This document shows, one piece after another, positions 56,088 through 64,000 of a DNA stretch of 64,000 bases. Position 1 is the first letter of the stretch. Each line of letters starts with the position of its first letter. The notes under the pieces were generated by a model. It saw nothing but the letters and a program-made list of their open reading frames with translations. It was not told the origin of the DNA and made no database searches. The position numbers were made by a program, and so were the translations under genes. The DNA is from Bordetella genomosp. 8 (GTDB taxonomy: Bacteria; Pseudomonadota; Gammaproteobacteria; Burkholderiales; Burkholderiaceae_B), in assembly GCF_002119685.1 (NCBI RefSeq), contig NZ_CP021108.1:5642001-5706000 (forward strand), read 5' to 3'.

Positions 56088-57287
56088 TCAGATATAGAAA
56101 CCCATCCGCGACATGCTGGCCGCCAACTGGTCATGCGAGATCTGCACCGGCTGCCGTCCCACGCCGCGCGCGAGGGGTGACGCATTGCCCGCCTTGCCCG
56201 GCTGCAAGCCCATATCCACCAATGTGCGGTGCAGGCCCGAATAGAACTCCGTCTTCTTGAAATCGCGGCTGACCGCGGCGGCGTCGGTATCGCGGCCTTC
56301 GAATACCCAGTTGTACAGGTAGGGCAAGGTGCGCTTGAACACCCGGCGATGGTGCTCATTGATGAAATAGTCGGCGTACTTCACATATTGATTGATGCGA
56401 TGGGCCAGGAAATCCCGGGTATAACCGCCGCCCATCAACAGCGCGGAGCCGAAGCCCGGACCGGTTTTCCTGTAATCCGCCATTTTGAGGCGCATGTTGG
56501 CGTACAGATTGCACTGCGTGAGCCCGTCATAATCCGGCGAGGGCGGCGCGGTGAATCGGGTGCCGAACTTCGCCAGGAATTTCCAGGCCAGGAACCACGT
56601 CATCTGCGCGGCTTCACCCAGGTTCCTGGTCACATTCCTGTCCAGTCCGACCTGCCCTGAATGGTTGCCGGGAAAGGGCATGAATATGGCATTGGTGCCG
56701 TGGTTCGTGAGCTTGACCCGCTTGGCATCCTGGGGCTTGAAGAACCCGCGGGTCTCGTGCATGGACAGCACCGCGCAGTAGTTCTTCACGTTGCCGCGCA
56801 GGGTGCTGGCGTCGACCGCGCTTTTATTGCCGATGCCGGCCACCGGATCGACGGCAAAGATATTGACGGCAATCTGCGGAAAGAACTCGCGCAGCTTGTA
56901 CGCCAGTTTGGTGCACGTCACTGCGCCCCGGCTCCACCCCAGCATATTCACCGTGCGCGGCAGGGGATTCAATCCGGCGATGGTGGCAACGGCGTGCATG
57001 ACGTTATCGTCCCAGCCCGCGCCGGTCGCCATGCCCATGAACTGGCAATTGGCGGGCGTATTGCCCAGCTCCCGGTTGCCGAAGAAGGATTTTTTCTGCT
57101 TGTCGCGCGTAAAGGGATTGAACTGGCCAGGCATGACGGTGGTGGCCGGCGCGCTGCCAGGGCCGTCGCATATCAGGTAATCCCGATATTCGACGCCGGC
57201 GGCCAGGCGGCCGAATTCCGCGACGATTTCTCCCGTCCCATCACGGCTTGCGCTGGTACCGTGGTTGAAAACCGTAAACACTGTCAT
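56088..57287 (-). CDS. Orphan alpha/beta hydrolase, Tle/DUF2235-like (possible T6SS-type lipase effector)
   Basis: 399 residues. Nucleophile Ser119 in NMLGWSRGAVTC; the G-W/F-S-R-G-A form is typical of Tle1/DUF2235 phospholipase effectors. The N-terminus carries FNHGTSASRDG (HG oxyanion motif), and an Asp follows in IFAVDPVAGIG. Late His candidates include ETRGFF-region and GNHSGQ. There is no signal peptide or transmembrane span, as expected for a cytoplasmic-stored effector or a soluble lipase. No vgrG, PAAR, adaptor or recognisable immunity gene lies beside it; neighbours are an ABC operon and rep. The effector role is inference from motif only. Confidence 0.65.
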   Translation of the reverse strand: MTVFTVFNHGTSASRDGTGEIVAEFGRLAAGVEYRDYLICDGPGSAPATTVMPGQFNPFTRDKQKKSFFGNRELGNTPANCQFMGMATGAGWDDNVMHAVATIAGLNPLPRTVNMLGWSRGAVTCTKLAYKLREFFPQIAVNIFAVDPVAGIGNKSAVDASTLRGNVKNYCAVLSMHETRGFFKPQDAKRVKLTNHGTNAIFMPFPGNHSGQVGLDRNVTRNLGEAAQMTWFLAWKFLAKFGTRFTAPPSPDYDGLTQCNLYANMRLKMADYRKTGPGFGSALLMGGGYTRDFLAHRINQYVKYADYFINEHHRRVFKRTLPYLYNWVFEGRDTDAAAVSRDFKKTEFYSGLHRTLVDMGLQPGKAGNASPLARGVGRQPVQISHDQLAASMSRMGFYI

Positions 57288-57492
57288 TGGGGTCTCACTG
57301 CGACATTCAAAGCGCCGCAGCGTAGTGGCTTTGGACCAGCCGCCCTAACGAGAAAATCCTGACCTCGGCGGACCCGATCCGGGCGTATGGCGCCGGTGAT
57401 TCCGCGCGATGGACGGCGATGGCGTAATCATTGCCTGCCGATGGCGGAATCCATCCGCATCGGCGGCGCGCCGATTCCTCCCGCGATGCGGG

Positions 57493-57510
57493 AAAACCGG
57501 CCGCCGCCGG
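57493..57510 (-). terminator. Weak terminator-like hairpin after rep
   Basis: On the minus strand ccggc and gccgg arms (57506-57510 with 57497-57501) with a 4-nt loop are followed by U4 (A4 at 57493-57496). It lies 57 bp beyond the rep stop. The stem and tract are short, so this is only a candidate. Confidence 0.35.
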
Positions 57511-57566
57511 CGTATCTCGGCGCATTCAATGCGGCGATCGATACACCGGCCGCCCAGGGGGAGCGG

Positions 57567-59633
57567 CTAGGCCCCGCCCTTGTTCAACAGGGCCTTCAGC
57601 ATGCCCAGGCGTTCCTTGGGACTCAGCGCGCGGGTCGCCTCGTCTTCCGGGAAACGCGCATCGCCCAGTCCCATTTCCTCGATGAAGCGCGACGGTTCGC
57701 GCACCAGGTCTTCGCGCGCGCGGCGCCGCTTCTTGCACCAGCTCAGGGTCAGGCTGCGTTGCGCGCGCGTGATCCCGACATACATCAGCCGGCGCTCTTC
57801 TTCGATGCGCGTGGCCAGCGATTCCGCGGCCCGCGCCGGGTCGCCTTCCTCTTCGTCCTTGCCCAGATGGGGCAGCAGGCCCTCCTCAACGCCGACCATG
57901 TAGACGTGCGGATACTCCAGGCCCTTGGACGCATGCAAGGTGGACAGCTTGACCGCGTCGGGTTCTTCCTCTTCGCCCCGTTCCAGCATGGTGACCAGGG
58001 CGACGTGCTGGACCAGTTCGAACAGGGTCATGCCGTCTTCTTCGGCCTTGCGCTTGAGCCAGCCGGTCAGTTCCAGGACGTTTTGCCAGCGGGTCTGCGC
58101 CGGCTTTTCGTCGAACATGTCATACAGATAGCGTTCGTACTGGATGGCGCCCAGCAGATCGTCCAGCAGTACGCCGGCCGGTTCCGCTGACGCGGGCTTG
58201 CTCCCGTCGGGCGCGCCGCGCCCGGCCCGCCACTGCATGCGCTGGATGAATTCCGCGAACGTACGCAGCGAATCGAGCTGGCGCTGCTGCAACAGCGTGT
58301 CCACGCCATGCTCGAAGACCGCGGCGAACAGCGGAATCTGCCGTTCCGCCGCGTACTGGCCCAGGGTCTGCAGGCTGCCCTGCCCGATGCCGCGCTTGGG
58401 CGTGGTCGCCGCGCGGATGAAGGCAGGATCGTCTTCGTCGTTGGCGATCAGCCGCAGGTAGGCCAGCACATCGCGCACTTCCGCCTTGTCGAAGAAGCTC
58501 TGCCCGCCCGCGATGGTGTAGGGAATCTTCAGGTTGCGCAGCGCCTGTTCCAGGATGCGCGACTGATGATTGCTGCGATAGAGAATGGCGTAGTCCTTCC
58601 ATTGCCCCTGGCGCTCGAAGCGCGCCGCGGATATCCGCATGGCGATGGATTCGGCTTCGGCTTCCTCGCCGTCCATGGGGGTGATGACGATGGGCTCGCC
58701 CACGCCCAGGTCCGACCAGAGCTTTTTCTCGAACAGCTTGGGATTTTTCTCGATGACCTTGTTGGCGGCCGCCAGGATGCGCTGCACGGAGCGGTAGTTC
58801 TGCTCCAGCTTGATCAACTTCAGGTTGGGATAGTCGGTGGTCAGCTTGGCCAGGTTTTCGATGGTGGCGCCGCGCCAGGCATAGATGGCCTGGTCGTCGT
58901 CGCCCACCGCGGTGAACATGGCGCGATCGCCGGTCAGCAACTGCACCAGGCGGTACTGGCACACGTTGGTGTCCTGGTATTCGTCGACCAGCAGGTAGCG
59001 GACGCGATTCTGCCAGCGCGTACGCACTTCTTCGTTCTGCTCCAGCAGCAGCGCGGGTATGCGGATCAGGTCGTCGAAGTCCACCGCCTGGTAGGCGGCC
59101 AGCGTGGCGGCATAGCTGCGATAGACGCGGGCGGACTCGACCTCCGCCTTGGTGGACGCGATGGCGGCGGCGCCGTCCGGGTCCAGCAAGGCGTTCTTCC
59201 ACAGCGAAATCGTCGTCTGCACGGTGCGCAGCCAGCCGCGATCGGTCGTGGCCAGCAGGTCCTGGATGATGCCCATGGCATCGTCGGCATCCAGGATGGA
59301 GAACTGCGGCTTCAGGCCGGCGTGGCGCGCTTCCTCGCGCAGGAAGCGCACCCCCAGCGCGTGGAAGGTGCTGATGGTCAGCCCCTTGGCGAGCTTGCGG
59401 TCCACCAGCGCCTTGACGCGCTCTTCCATCTCGCGCGCGGCCTTGTTGGTGAAAGTCAGCGCGACGATGTTGCGGCCCATGTAGCCGCATTCGCGCAACA
59501 GGTAAGCGATCTTCTGCGTGATGACGCGCGTCTTCCCGCTGCCCGCGCCGGCCAGCACCAGGCAAGGCCCGCCCAGGTACAGGATGGCTTCGCGTTGCGG
59601 GGGATTCAGCCCGGCGGGCAGGGTCTCGGACAT
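57567..59633 (-). CDS. rep: ATP-dependent DNA helicase Rep (UvrD/Rep superfamily 1)
   Basis: 688 residues. SF1A motifs in order: Q motif LNPPQREAILYLGG, Walker A LAGAGSGKTRVI, motif Ia LTFTNKAAREMEERV, Walker B LLVDEYQDTN, motif III VGDDDQAIYAWRGA, motif IV QNYRS, motif V LSTLHASKGLEYPHVYMVGVEEG, motif VI EEERRLMYVGITRAQ. Length and GPCLVLAGAGSGKTR fit Rep rather than UvrD (about 720 residues). It assists replication-fork progress. priA lies 6 bp upstream on the same strand, so replication-restart functions are co-transcribed. Confidence 0.92.
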   Translation of the reverse strand: MSETLPAGLNPPQREAILYLGGPCLVLAGAGSGKTRVITQKIAYLLRECGYMGRNIVALTFTNKAAREMEERVKALVDRKLAKGLTISTFHALGVRFLREEARHAGLKPQFSILDADDAMGIIQDLLATTDRGWLRTVQTTISLWKNALLDPDGAAAIASTKAEVESARVYRSYAATLAAYQAVDFDDLIRIPALLLEQNEEVRTRWQNRVRYLLVDEYQDTNVCQYRLVQLLTGDRAMFTAVGDDDQAIYAWRGATIENLAKLTTDYPNLKLIKLEQNYRSVQRILAAANKVIEKNPKLFEKKLWSDLGVGEPIVITPMDGEEAEAESIAMRISAARFERQGQWKDYAILYRSNHQSRILEQALRNLKIPYTIAGGQSFFDKAEVRDVLAYLRLIANDEDDPAFIRAATTPKRGIGQGSLQTLGQYAAERQIPLFAAVFEHGVDTLLQQRQLDSLRTFAEFIQRMQWRAGRGAPDGSKPASAEPAGVLLDDLLGAIQYERYLYDMFDEKPAQTRWQNVLELTGWLKRKAEEDGMTLFELVQHVALVTMLERGEEEEPDAVKLSTLHASKGLEYPHVYMVGVEEGLLPHLGKDEEEGDPARAAESLATRIEEERRLMYVGITRAQRSLTLSWCKKRRRAREDLVREPSRFIEEMGLGDARFPEDEATRALSPKERLGMLKALLNKGGA

Positions 59634-59639
59634 GGGACG

Positions 59640-61772
59640 TCAGATTTCCAGGGGATCGACTTCCAGCTGCCAGCGCACGCGGGACGCGGCGGGCAATTGC
59701 GGCAGCATCGCCGACCACGCCGCCAGGAACCCTTGCAGCGCGGGCCGGCTGGCGCTTTCCACCAGCAGTTGCGCGCGCTCCATATTGGCAATGCGCACCA
59801 CTCGCAACGGAACCGGATCGTAGCGCGTAACGGCATCCGAGGTGGGAAAACAATCGGCCAGCTCGCCGTCCGGCAGATCGCGCGCCGACTGCAGGAACTC
59901 CAGGGCCTGGGCCAGTTCGCGCGCTTCGGCGGTCAGCAGGGCCTGGTGCGCGAAAGGCGGCAGGCCCGTGCTTTCGCGCTCGGCCAGCGCCGGGCCGGCG
60001 AAACCGACGTAATCGTGGCGCAGCAACGCCTGGTAGACCGGTTGTTCCGGATAGCCGGTCTGGATCAGGACCTCGCCGCCTTCGGTATGGCGGCCGGCGC
60101 GGCCAGCCACCTGCATGAGCTGCGCGAACAGTCGTTCCGGCGCGCGGAAATCGTGGGCAAAGAGCATGGCGTCCGCGTTCAGCACGCCGACCAGCCCCAG
60201 CCGCGCGAAGTCATGGCCCTTGGCCACCATCTGCGTGCCCACCAGGATGTCGACCTCGCCGGCATGGACGCTGGCGAACAGCGTCTGCGCGCTGCCCTTG
60301 CGGCGCGTGCTGTCCGCATCGATCCGCAATATCCTGGCCTTGGGAAACAGCTCGGACAGGTGTTCCTCGACCCGCTGTGTGCCACGGCCCATGGGCTGCA
60401 GGTCCTGGTCTCCGCATTCCGGGCAGGCGCGCGGCACCCGGGCCTGGTAACCGCAATGATGGCACTGCAGGACGTGGCCGCCCGGCCCCGGGCCACGATG
60501 CAGCACGGTGAAGGCCGTGCAGCGCGGACAATGGCTGACCCAGGCGCAGGAGGCGCAGTGCAGCACGGGCGCATAGCCGCGGCGGTTCAGGAACACCAGC
60601 GACTGCTCGCCGCGCTCCAGCCGCTTGCCGATCGCGTCGATCAAATGCGGCGACATGCCCTGCTTCATCGCCAGGCGGCGCGTATCCACCAGGCGCACCT
60701 TGGGCAGTTCGCTGGCCTTGGCGCGCGCCGACAGGGTCAGGCGCAGATAACGGCCGCGTTCGGCCTGTTGCCAGGTCTCCAGCGACGGCGTGGCGGAACC
60801 GAGCAGCACCGGTATGTCCCGATCGCGGGCACGCCATACGGCCAAGTCGCGCGCCGAGTAGCGCAGGCCGTCCTGCTGCTTGTATGACGCGTCATGTTCC
60901 TCGTCCACCACGATCAGGCCAAGGTCCGGCAAGGGCGCGAAGATGGACATGCGCGTGCCCAGCAGCACGCGCGCCTGGCCGCGCTGGGCGCGTATCCAGG
61001 ATTCCAGCCGCTCGCCGTCCGACAGGCCGCTGTGCAGCACCGCCAGCGCCCCCGGGCCCGCGACGGCGTCCAGGCGGCCGCGGAGCACGGCCTCCAGCTG
61101 CGGTGTCAGATTGATTTCCGGCACCATCAGCAGCACCTGCCGCCCCTGCATCAGGACATCGCGCGCGGCGCGCAGGTAGACCTCGGTCTTGCCGCTGCCT
61201 GTGACCCCGTGCAGCAGTACGGGCTTGAAACCGCGCAGGGCACGGATGGCCTCGACCGCGGCGTCCTGTTCCGTATTCAAGGTCGGCTCGGCCGGCGGCG
61301 GGACGTCGCCGGCCGGCTGCGCTGCCTTGGCGCCCGCCTTCGCGAGCTTGGCATCCAGCCGCGCCACCGGCCCGGCACCCGAACGCTTGCCTTCATAGGC
61401 TGACGGCTTGCGCAACGGTGGCGGCAAGGCGGGCAACATGACCTCGCCCAGGGGCCGCTGATAGTACGCGGCCGCGAAGCGCGCCAGCCGCAACCAGTCG
61501 TCACCGAAAGGCGGCAGGTCGTCCAGCACGCGTTCCACGGCCTTGATGAGCGCCGGATCGATGGAAGGCTGTTCCAGCGACTCCGTCACCACGCCGACCA
61601 GCCGCCGGCGACCGAAAGGCACGATAACGCGCGTACCGGGATCCAGCGGGACGCCATGGCTGTAGTCGAAGGGGCCCTGCAGCGGCACGTCCAGCGCGAC
61701 ACGCACCCAGGCCAGGGCCTGGGGCGCGAGGGAACTGGCCGGCGTTTCAGCACGGGTTTCGGTCATTGCCAT
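59640..61772 (-). CDS. priA: Primosomal protein N' (replication restart helicase PriA)
   Basis: 710 residues; ATG 61772, with a second ATG two codons on (61766) that has better spacing to ggat. N-terminal 3'-DNA-binding domain (WVRVALDVPLQGPFDYSHG), Walker A LHGVTGSGKTEVYL, DEEH box VVDEEHDASYKQQ, two zinc sites (CASCAWVSHCPRC and CHHCGYQARVPRACPEC), GTQMVAKGHDF, and motif VI QVAGRAGRHTEGG. It loads the replisome at stalled forks. Next gene downstream is rep, 6 bp away. Confidence 0.94.
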   Translation of the reverse strand: MAMTETRAETPASSLAPQALAWVRVALDVPLQGPFDYSHGVPLDPGTRVIVPFGRRRLVGVVTESLEQPSIDPALIKAVERVLDDLPPFGDDWLRLARFAAAYYQRPLGEVMLPALPPPLRKPSAYEGKRSGAGPVARLDAKLAKAGAKAAQPAGDVPPPAEPTLNTEQDAAVEAIRALRGFKPVLLHGVTGSGKTEVYLRAARDVLMQGRQVLLMVPEINLTPQLEAVLRGRLDAVAGPGALAVLHSGLSDGERLESWIRAQRGQARVLLGTRMSIFAPLPDLGLIVVDEEHDASYKQQDGLRYSARDLAVWRARDRDIPVLLGSATPSLETWQQAERGRYLRLTLSARAKASELPKVRLVDTRRLAMKQGMSPHLIDAIGKRLERGEQSLVFLNRRGYAPVLHCASCAWVSHCPRCTAFTVLHRGPGPGGHVLQCHHCGYQARVPRACPECGDQDLQPMGRGTQRVEEHLSELFPKARILRIDADSTRRKGSAQTLFASVHAGEVDILVGTQMVAKGHDFARLGLVGVLNADAMLFAHDFRAPERLFAQLMQVAGRAGRHTEGGEVLIQTGYPEQPVYQALLRHDYVGFAGPALAERESTGLPPFAHQALLTAEARELAQALEFLQSARDLPDGELADCFPTSDAVTRYDPVPLRVVRIANMERAQLLVESASRPALQGFLAAWSAMLPQLPAASRVRWQLEVDPLEI

Positions 61773-62168
61773 CCGTCAAAAGCATGAGCAGTCGGCTCAT
61801 CCCATTTAAAGTGAATTCTCGAAGTTCCCGCTAAACGCCTGTGATGCCTGCAAATGAAAATGCGGGCAAGGCGCTCTGTGGATAACTTTGGGGAAAAAAC
61901 CCCTGATTTTGGAATTACCCCGGCTTACCACAACCACGTCCATCTTGTAAGGGGCGAGATCAAATAGTTTTTCGCCATGAAATCAATGACTTGGCGGGGA
62001 ACACGCCAAAGCACAGACGACCCTGCGCTGTCAAGCGTCTTTGCTACGTTGCTGTGCACAAGTGTCCTAAATGGGGGCACGTCGCGCGCGCCGCCTCGGG
62101 GAAAAAGGCCGATGTGGGCGCCGCAAACGGGTCTTCTCCGTCGCGGCCGGCCAAGGAAAAACCCTGTT
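61773..62168. other. 396-bp AT-richer intergenic region upstream of priA and after hemE, with a DnaA-box match
   Basis: Lies between hemE (ending 62169) and priA (starting 61772), both leftward. It is visibly lower in GC than its surroundings between about 61795 and 61990. tgtggataa at 61877-61885 is an exact match (complement) to the DnaA box TTATCCACA. gggg-aaaaaa-cccc (61890-61903) follows. ttggcg-N7-cgccaa (61991-62009) is a small dyad. No convincing gene is present; the one leftward frame of about 95 codons is Arg/Pro-rich and untypical. Confidence 0.5.
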
Positions 62169-63245
62169 TCAGGCGGCATGGAAGGCGCGGCTATACGCAT
62201 GCACCTCATCCACCAGTTCGGCTACGGCATCCGGCGGAGTGAACTGCGAGATCCCGTGGCCCAGGTTGAACACATGACCGCCCGCACCCACCGGCCCGAA
62301 ATCATCGATGATGCGGCGAACCTGGGCACGTATCGCCGGTCCGCCGGCAAAGAGCGCCATGGGATCCAGGTTGCCCTGCAGCGCCACGGCGTCGTCGACC
62401 CGCGCCCGCGCGCGGCGCAGGTTGACGGTCCAGTCCACGCCCACGGCGTCCGCCCCACAGCCGGCGATGTCCTCCAGCCACAGGCCGCCGCCCTTGGTGA
62501 ACACAATGGCGGGAACGGGCTGCCCGTCCTGCTGCCGGGTCAGCCCCGCCATGACCTGCCGGGTATAGGCCAGCGAATACTCCTGGAACAAGCCGTCGGC
62601 CAGGACGCCGCCCCAGCTGTCGAACAGCATCACCGCCTGCACCCCAGCGGCGATCTGCGCGTTCAGATAGTCAGTGGTGGCGCGCGCATTGATCGCCAGG
62701 ATGCGATGCATCAGGTCGGGGCGGCCGTATGCCAGGCTCTTGATCAGCCGGTAATCGTCGCTGCCCTTGCCCTCGACCATGTAACAGGCGATGGTCCAGG
62801 GGCTGCCGGCGAAGCCGATCAACGGCACCCGTCCTTGCAGCTCGCGGCGTATGAGGCTGACCGCGTCGAACACGTAGCGCAATTTGTCCATATCCGGGGG
62901 CGCCAGGGCATCGACGTCGGCTTCCGTGCGCACCGGACGCTCGAAATGCGGTCCCTCACCGGCGCGAAAATCCAGGCCCAGGCCCATCGCGTCGGGCACG
63001 GTCAGGATGTCGGAGAACAGGATCGCCGCATCCAGCGGAAAGCGTTCCAGCGGCTGCAGGGTCACTTCGGCGGCGTATACGGGATTCTGCGCCAGTCCCA
63101 GGAATGAACCCGCCCGCGCGCGCGTGGCGTTGTATTCGGGCAGGTAGCGTCCCGCCTGGCGCATCAACCACACGGGCGTGTACGGCACGGGCTGGCGCAG
63201 CAAAGCGCGCAGGAATACATCGTTCTGCAAAGCGACGGCGGACAC
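62169..63245 (-). CDS. hemE: Uroporphyrinogen decarboxylase
   Basis: 358 residues from GTG 63245, which has cgagga 6 nt upstream and gives the normal N-terminus [19 protein letters not shown]; the long frame upstream is antisense to nothing but belongs to a different reading of the next gene. Decarboxylates uroporphyrinogen III to coproporphyrinogen III in heme synthesis. Motifs: [16 protein letters not shown] (catalytic Arg region), [33 protein letters not shown], and [12 protein letters not shown] at the C-terminus. Confidence 0.95.
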   Translation of the reverse strand: MSAVALQNDVFLRALLRQPVPYTPVWLMRQAGRYLPEYNATRARAGSFLGLAQNPVYAAEVTLQPLERFPLDAAILFSDILTVPDAMGLGLDFRAGEGPHFERPVRTEADVDALAPPDMDKLRYVFDAVSLIRRELQGRVPLIGFAGSPWTIACYMVEGKGSDDYRLIKSLAYGRPDLMHRILAINARATTDYLNAQIAAGVQAVMLFDSWGGVLADGLFQEYSLAYTRQVMAGLTRQQDGQPVPAIVFTKGGGLWLEDIAGCGADAVGVDWTVNLRRARARVDDAVALQGNLDPMALFAGGPAIRAQVRRIIDDFGPVGAGGHVFNLGHGISQFTPPDAVAELVDEVHAYSRAFHAA

Positions 63246-63294
63246 GGCTTTCCTCGAAAAATCCAAGCTGCCGATTTTACCCGGCGGGCTTCCC

Positions 63295-64000
63295 TCAGTC
63301 CGACTGCTCGTTTCCGGCCTGGCGGGAGCGGTATGGTGCCGCGTCGATATGGTGCTTGCGCATGAGCGCCCAGAAGGCCCGCCGGTGCTTGGCCGACGCC
63401 CGCGCGGCGCGGGCGACGTTGCCGGCATGGCGCGACAGGGCCGTGCGCACGTAATCGCGCTCGAAGCTGTCCACCACGCGCGACTTGGCGATGCGGAAGG
63501 GTTCGTCGGGATGCACGCGCGGCGCCGCCTGGATGGCCAGCAGCCCGCTGTCCAGCGCTTCCCGTGGCAGGCGCGGCCGCGCGTCCCCCAGGCCCAGGGC
63601 CATGGTCGCGGCACGCGCGGCCCGCGTGATCGCGGCCGGGACGGGACCGGTTTCGTAGTACGGCGCCATGGGCTCCCGCACTGCCCTGGGCATGGCGAGG
63701 GATGGCGGCCACGACTTGGCCGGCGGGACGGCGCTCGGATCGGCGTTCGGGGCAACGTTCGAGGCAATGTTCGGGGCGGCGCGATCCCCGCCCGCCACCC
63801 GGTCCACCCGCACCCGCAGCTCTTCAGGGCACAGCGGATCGCGCACGAAGTCCTTCATGCCCAGCATCAGCAGGTCCTGCACGGCGGCGGCCTTCAGCCC
63901 GCGCGCCAGCCCGATCAGCGGGGTGTGCAGGCCACCGCCGGCGCAGGACAGCGCCATGCGCGTCCAGCCCAGCGTATCGGGTGTGATCGGCAACAGGCAG
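63295..64000 (-). CDS. Fis-type HTH protein with degenerate receiver-like domain, 5' end cut by window
   Basis: The frame is open to the right edge, so the start is outside; the TTG at 63993 is not a supported start. About 235 residues are visible. The first part ([22 protein letters not shown] then [19 protein letters not shown]) looks like the end of a response-regulator receiver, with Arg-Asp-Pro where Lys-Pro is usual. An Ala/Pro/Asn linker with 12-bp tandem repeats follows, then a C-terminal Fis-like helix-turn-helix ([39 protein letters not shown]), as in NtrC-family DNA-binding tails. No AAA+ domain lies between. Probable transcription factor; target unknown. Confidence 0.7.
   Translation of the reverse strand, partial: CLLPITPDTLGWTRMALSCAGGGLHTPLIGLARGLKAAAVQDLLMLGMKDFVRDPLCPEELRVRVDRVAGGDRAAPNIASNVAPNADPSAVPPAKSWPPSLAMPRAVREPMAPYYETGPVPAAITRAARAATMALGLGDARPRLPREALDSGLLAIQAAPRVHPDEPFRIAKSRVVDSFERDYVRTALSRHAGNVARAARASAKHRRAFWALMRKHHIDAAPYRSRQAGNEQSD
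63745..63780. repeat. Three tandem 12-bp repeats inside the linker of the Fis-like gene
   Basis: gttcggggcaac, gttcgaggcaat and gttcggggcggc run head to tail (63745-63756, 63757-63768, 63769-63780). The unit length is a multiple of three, so copy-number change would only alter the Ala/Asn/Pro linker length (the [15 protein letters not shown] stretch). Confidence 0.7.

Noticed and set aside
61773..62168. Chromosomal replication origin
   Set aside because: Only one exact DnaA box; no box cluster and no dnaA, dnaN or rpmH nearby.

Overview
The window reads as chromosome of a GC-rich betaproteobacterium. Gene content and order (ubiE / Tim44-like gene / ubiJ / ubiB, thiG-thiD, phoB-phoR, a stand-alone HldE C-terminal domain, orphan Bug-type binding proteins, rep-priA, hemE) best fit Burkholderiales, most likely Alcaligenaceae (Bordetella/Achromobacter type). 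This is inferred from gene families and context, without database comparison. Coding density is high. I found no rRNA or tRNA gene, IS element, CRISPR array, prophage or clear foreign island. A few AT-rich intergenic regions stand out against the GC-rich background.

Layout. 1-3401: a tight four-gene operon, cut at the left edge, with an amidohydrolase of the N-carbamoyl amino acid/allantoate type, a DUF1989 protein, a cupin-type XRE regulator and an arginase-family ureohydrolase; probably guanidino/ureido-compound catabolism. 3402-3976: non-coding, with a perfect 16-bp inverted repeat. 3977-11018: a B12 block, with metH leftward and, divergently, a cobalamin riboswitch followed by btuB and btuF. 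11040-12425: a secreted protein of unknown function. 12674-15006: thiG-thiD and a Pcm-family methyltransferase. 15039-16507: an HldE-type adenylyltransferase and a ferritin-like di-iron protein. 16737-21278: the leftward ubiquinone genes with a Tim44-domain gene between ubiE and ubiJ. 21483-24883: phoB-phoR and serA.

24880-28895: a LysR gene divergent from a VOC protein and the 5-oxoprolinase genes pxpB-pxpC-pxpA; a GntR gene faces them. 29756-34403: a very large FAD/Fe-S oxidoreductase and a YqaA-like membrane protein. 34476-35984: ilvA. 36004-41736: a LysR gene, then cupin / Bug binding protein / CoA-transferase / acyl-CoA dehydrogenase, then a convergent IclR gene, forming a CoA-dependent catabolic module. 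apt follows on the minus strand. 42343-50970: a LysR gene divergent from a deacylase gene, then a peptide-type ABC transporter lacking a binding-protein gene, an alpha/beta hydrolase and an M20 peptidase. 51015-55965: a leftward operon of ABC ATPase, binding protein, two permeases and a type-B carboxylesterase. 56088-57287: an orphan GWSRG alpha/beta hydrolase with resemblance to Tle-type lipases. 57567-63245: rep, priA and hemE on the minus strand, then a truncated Fis-like regulator at the right edge.

Most of the window is ordinary core metabolism plus transport and catabolism modules. The candidates most worth follow-up are the DUF1989/ureohydrolase operon, the Tle-like hydrolase, the Cys-rich secreted protein, the peptide transporter without a receptor, and the Tim44 gene inside the ubi cluster.
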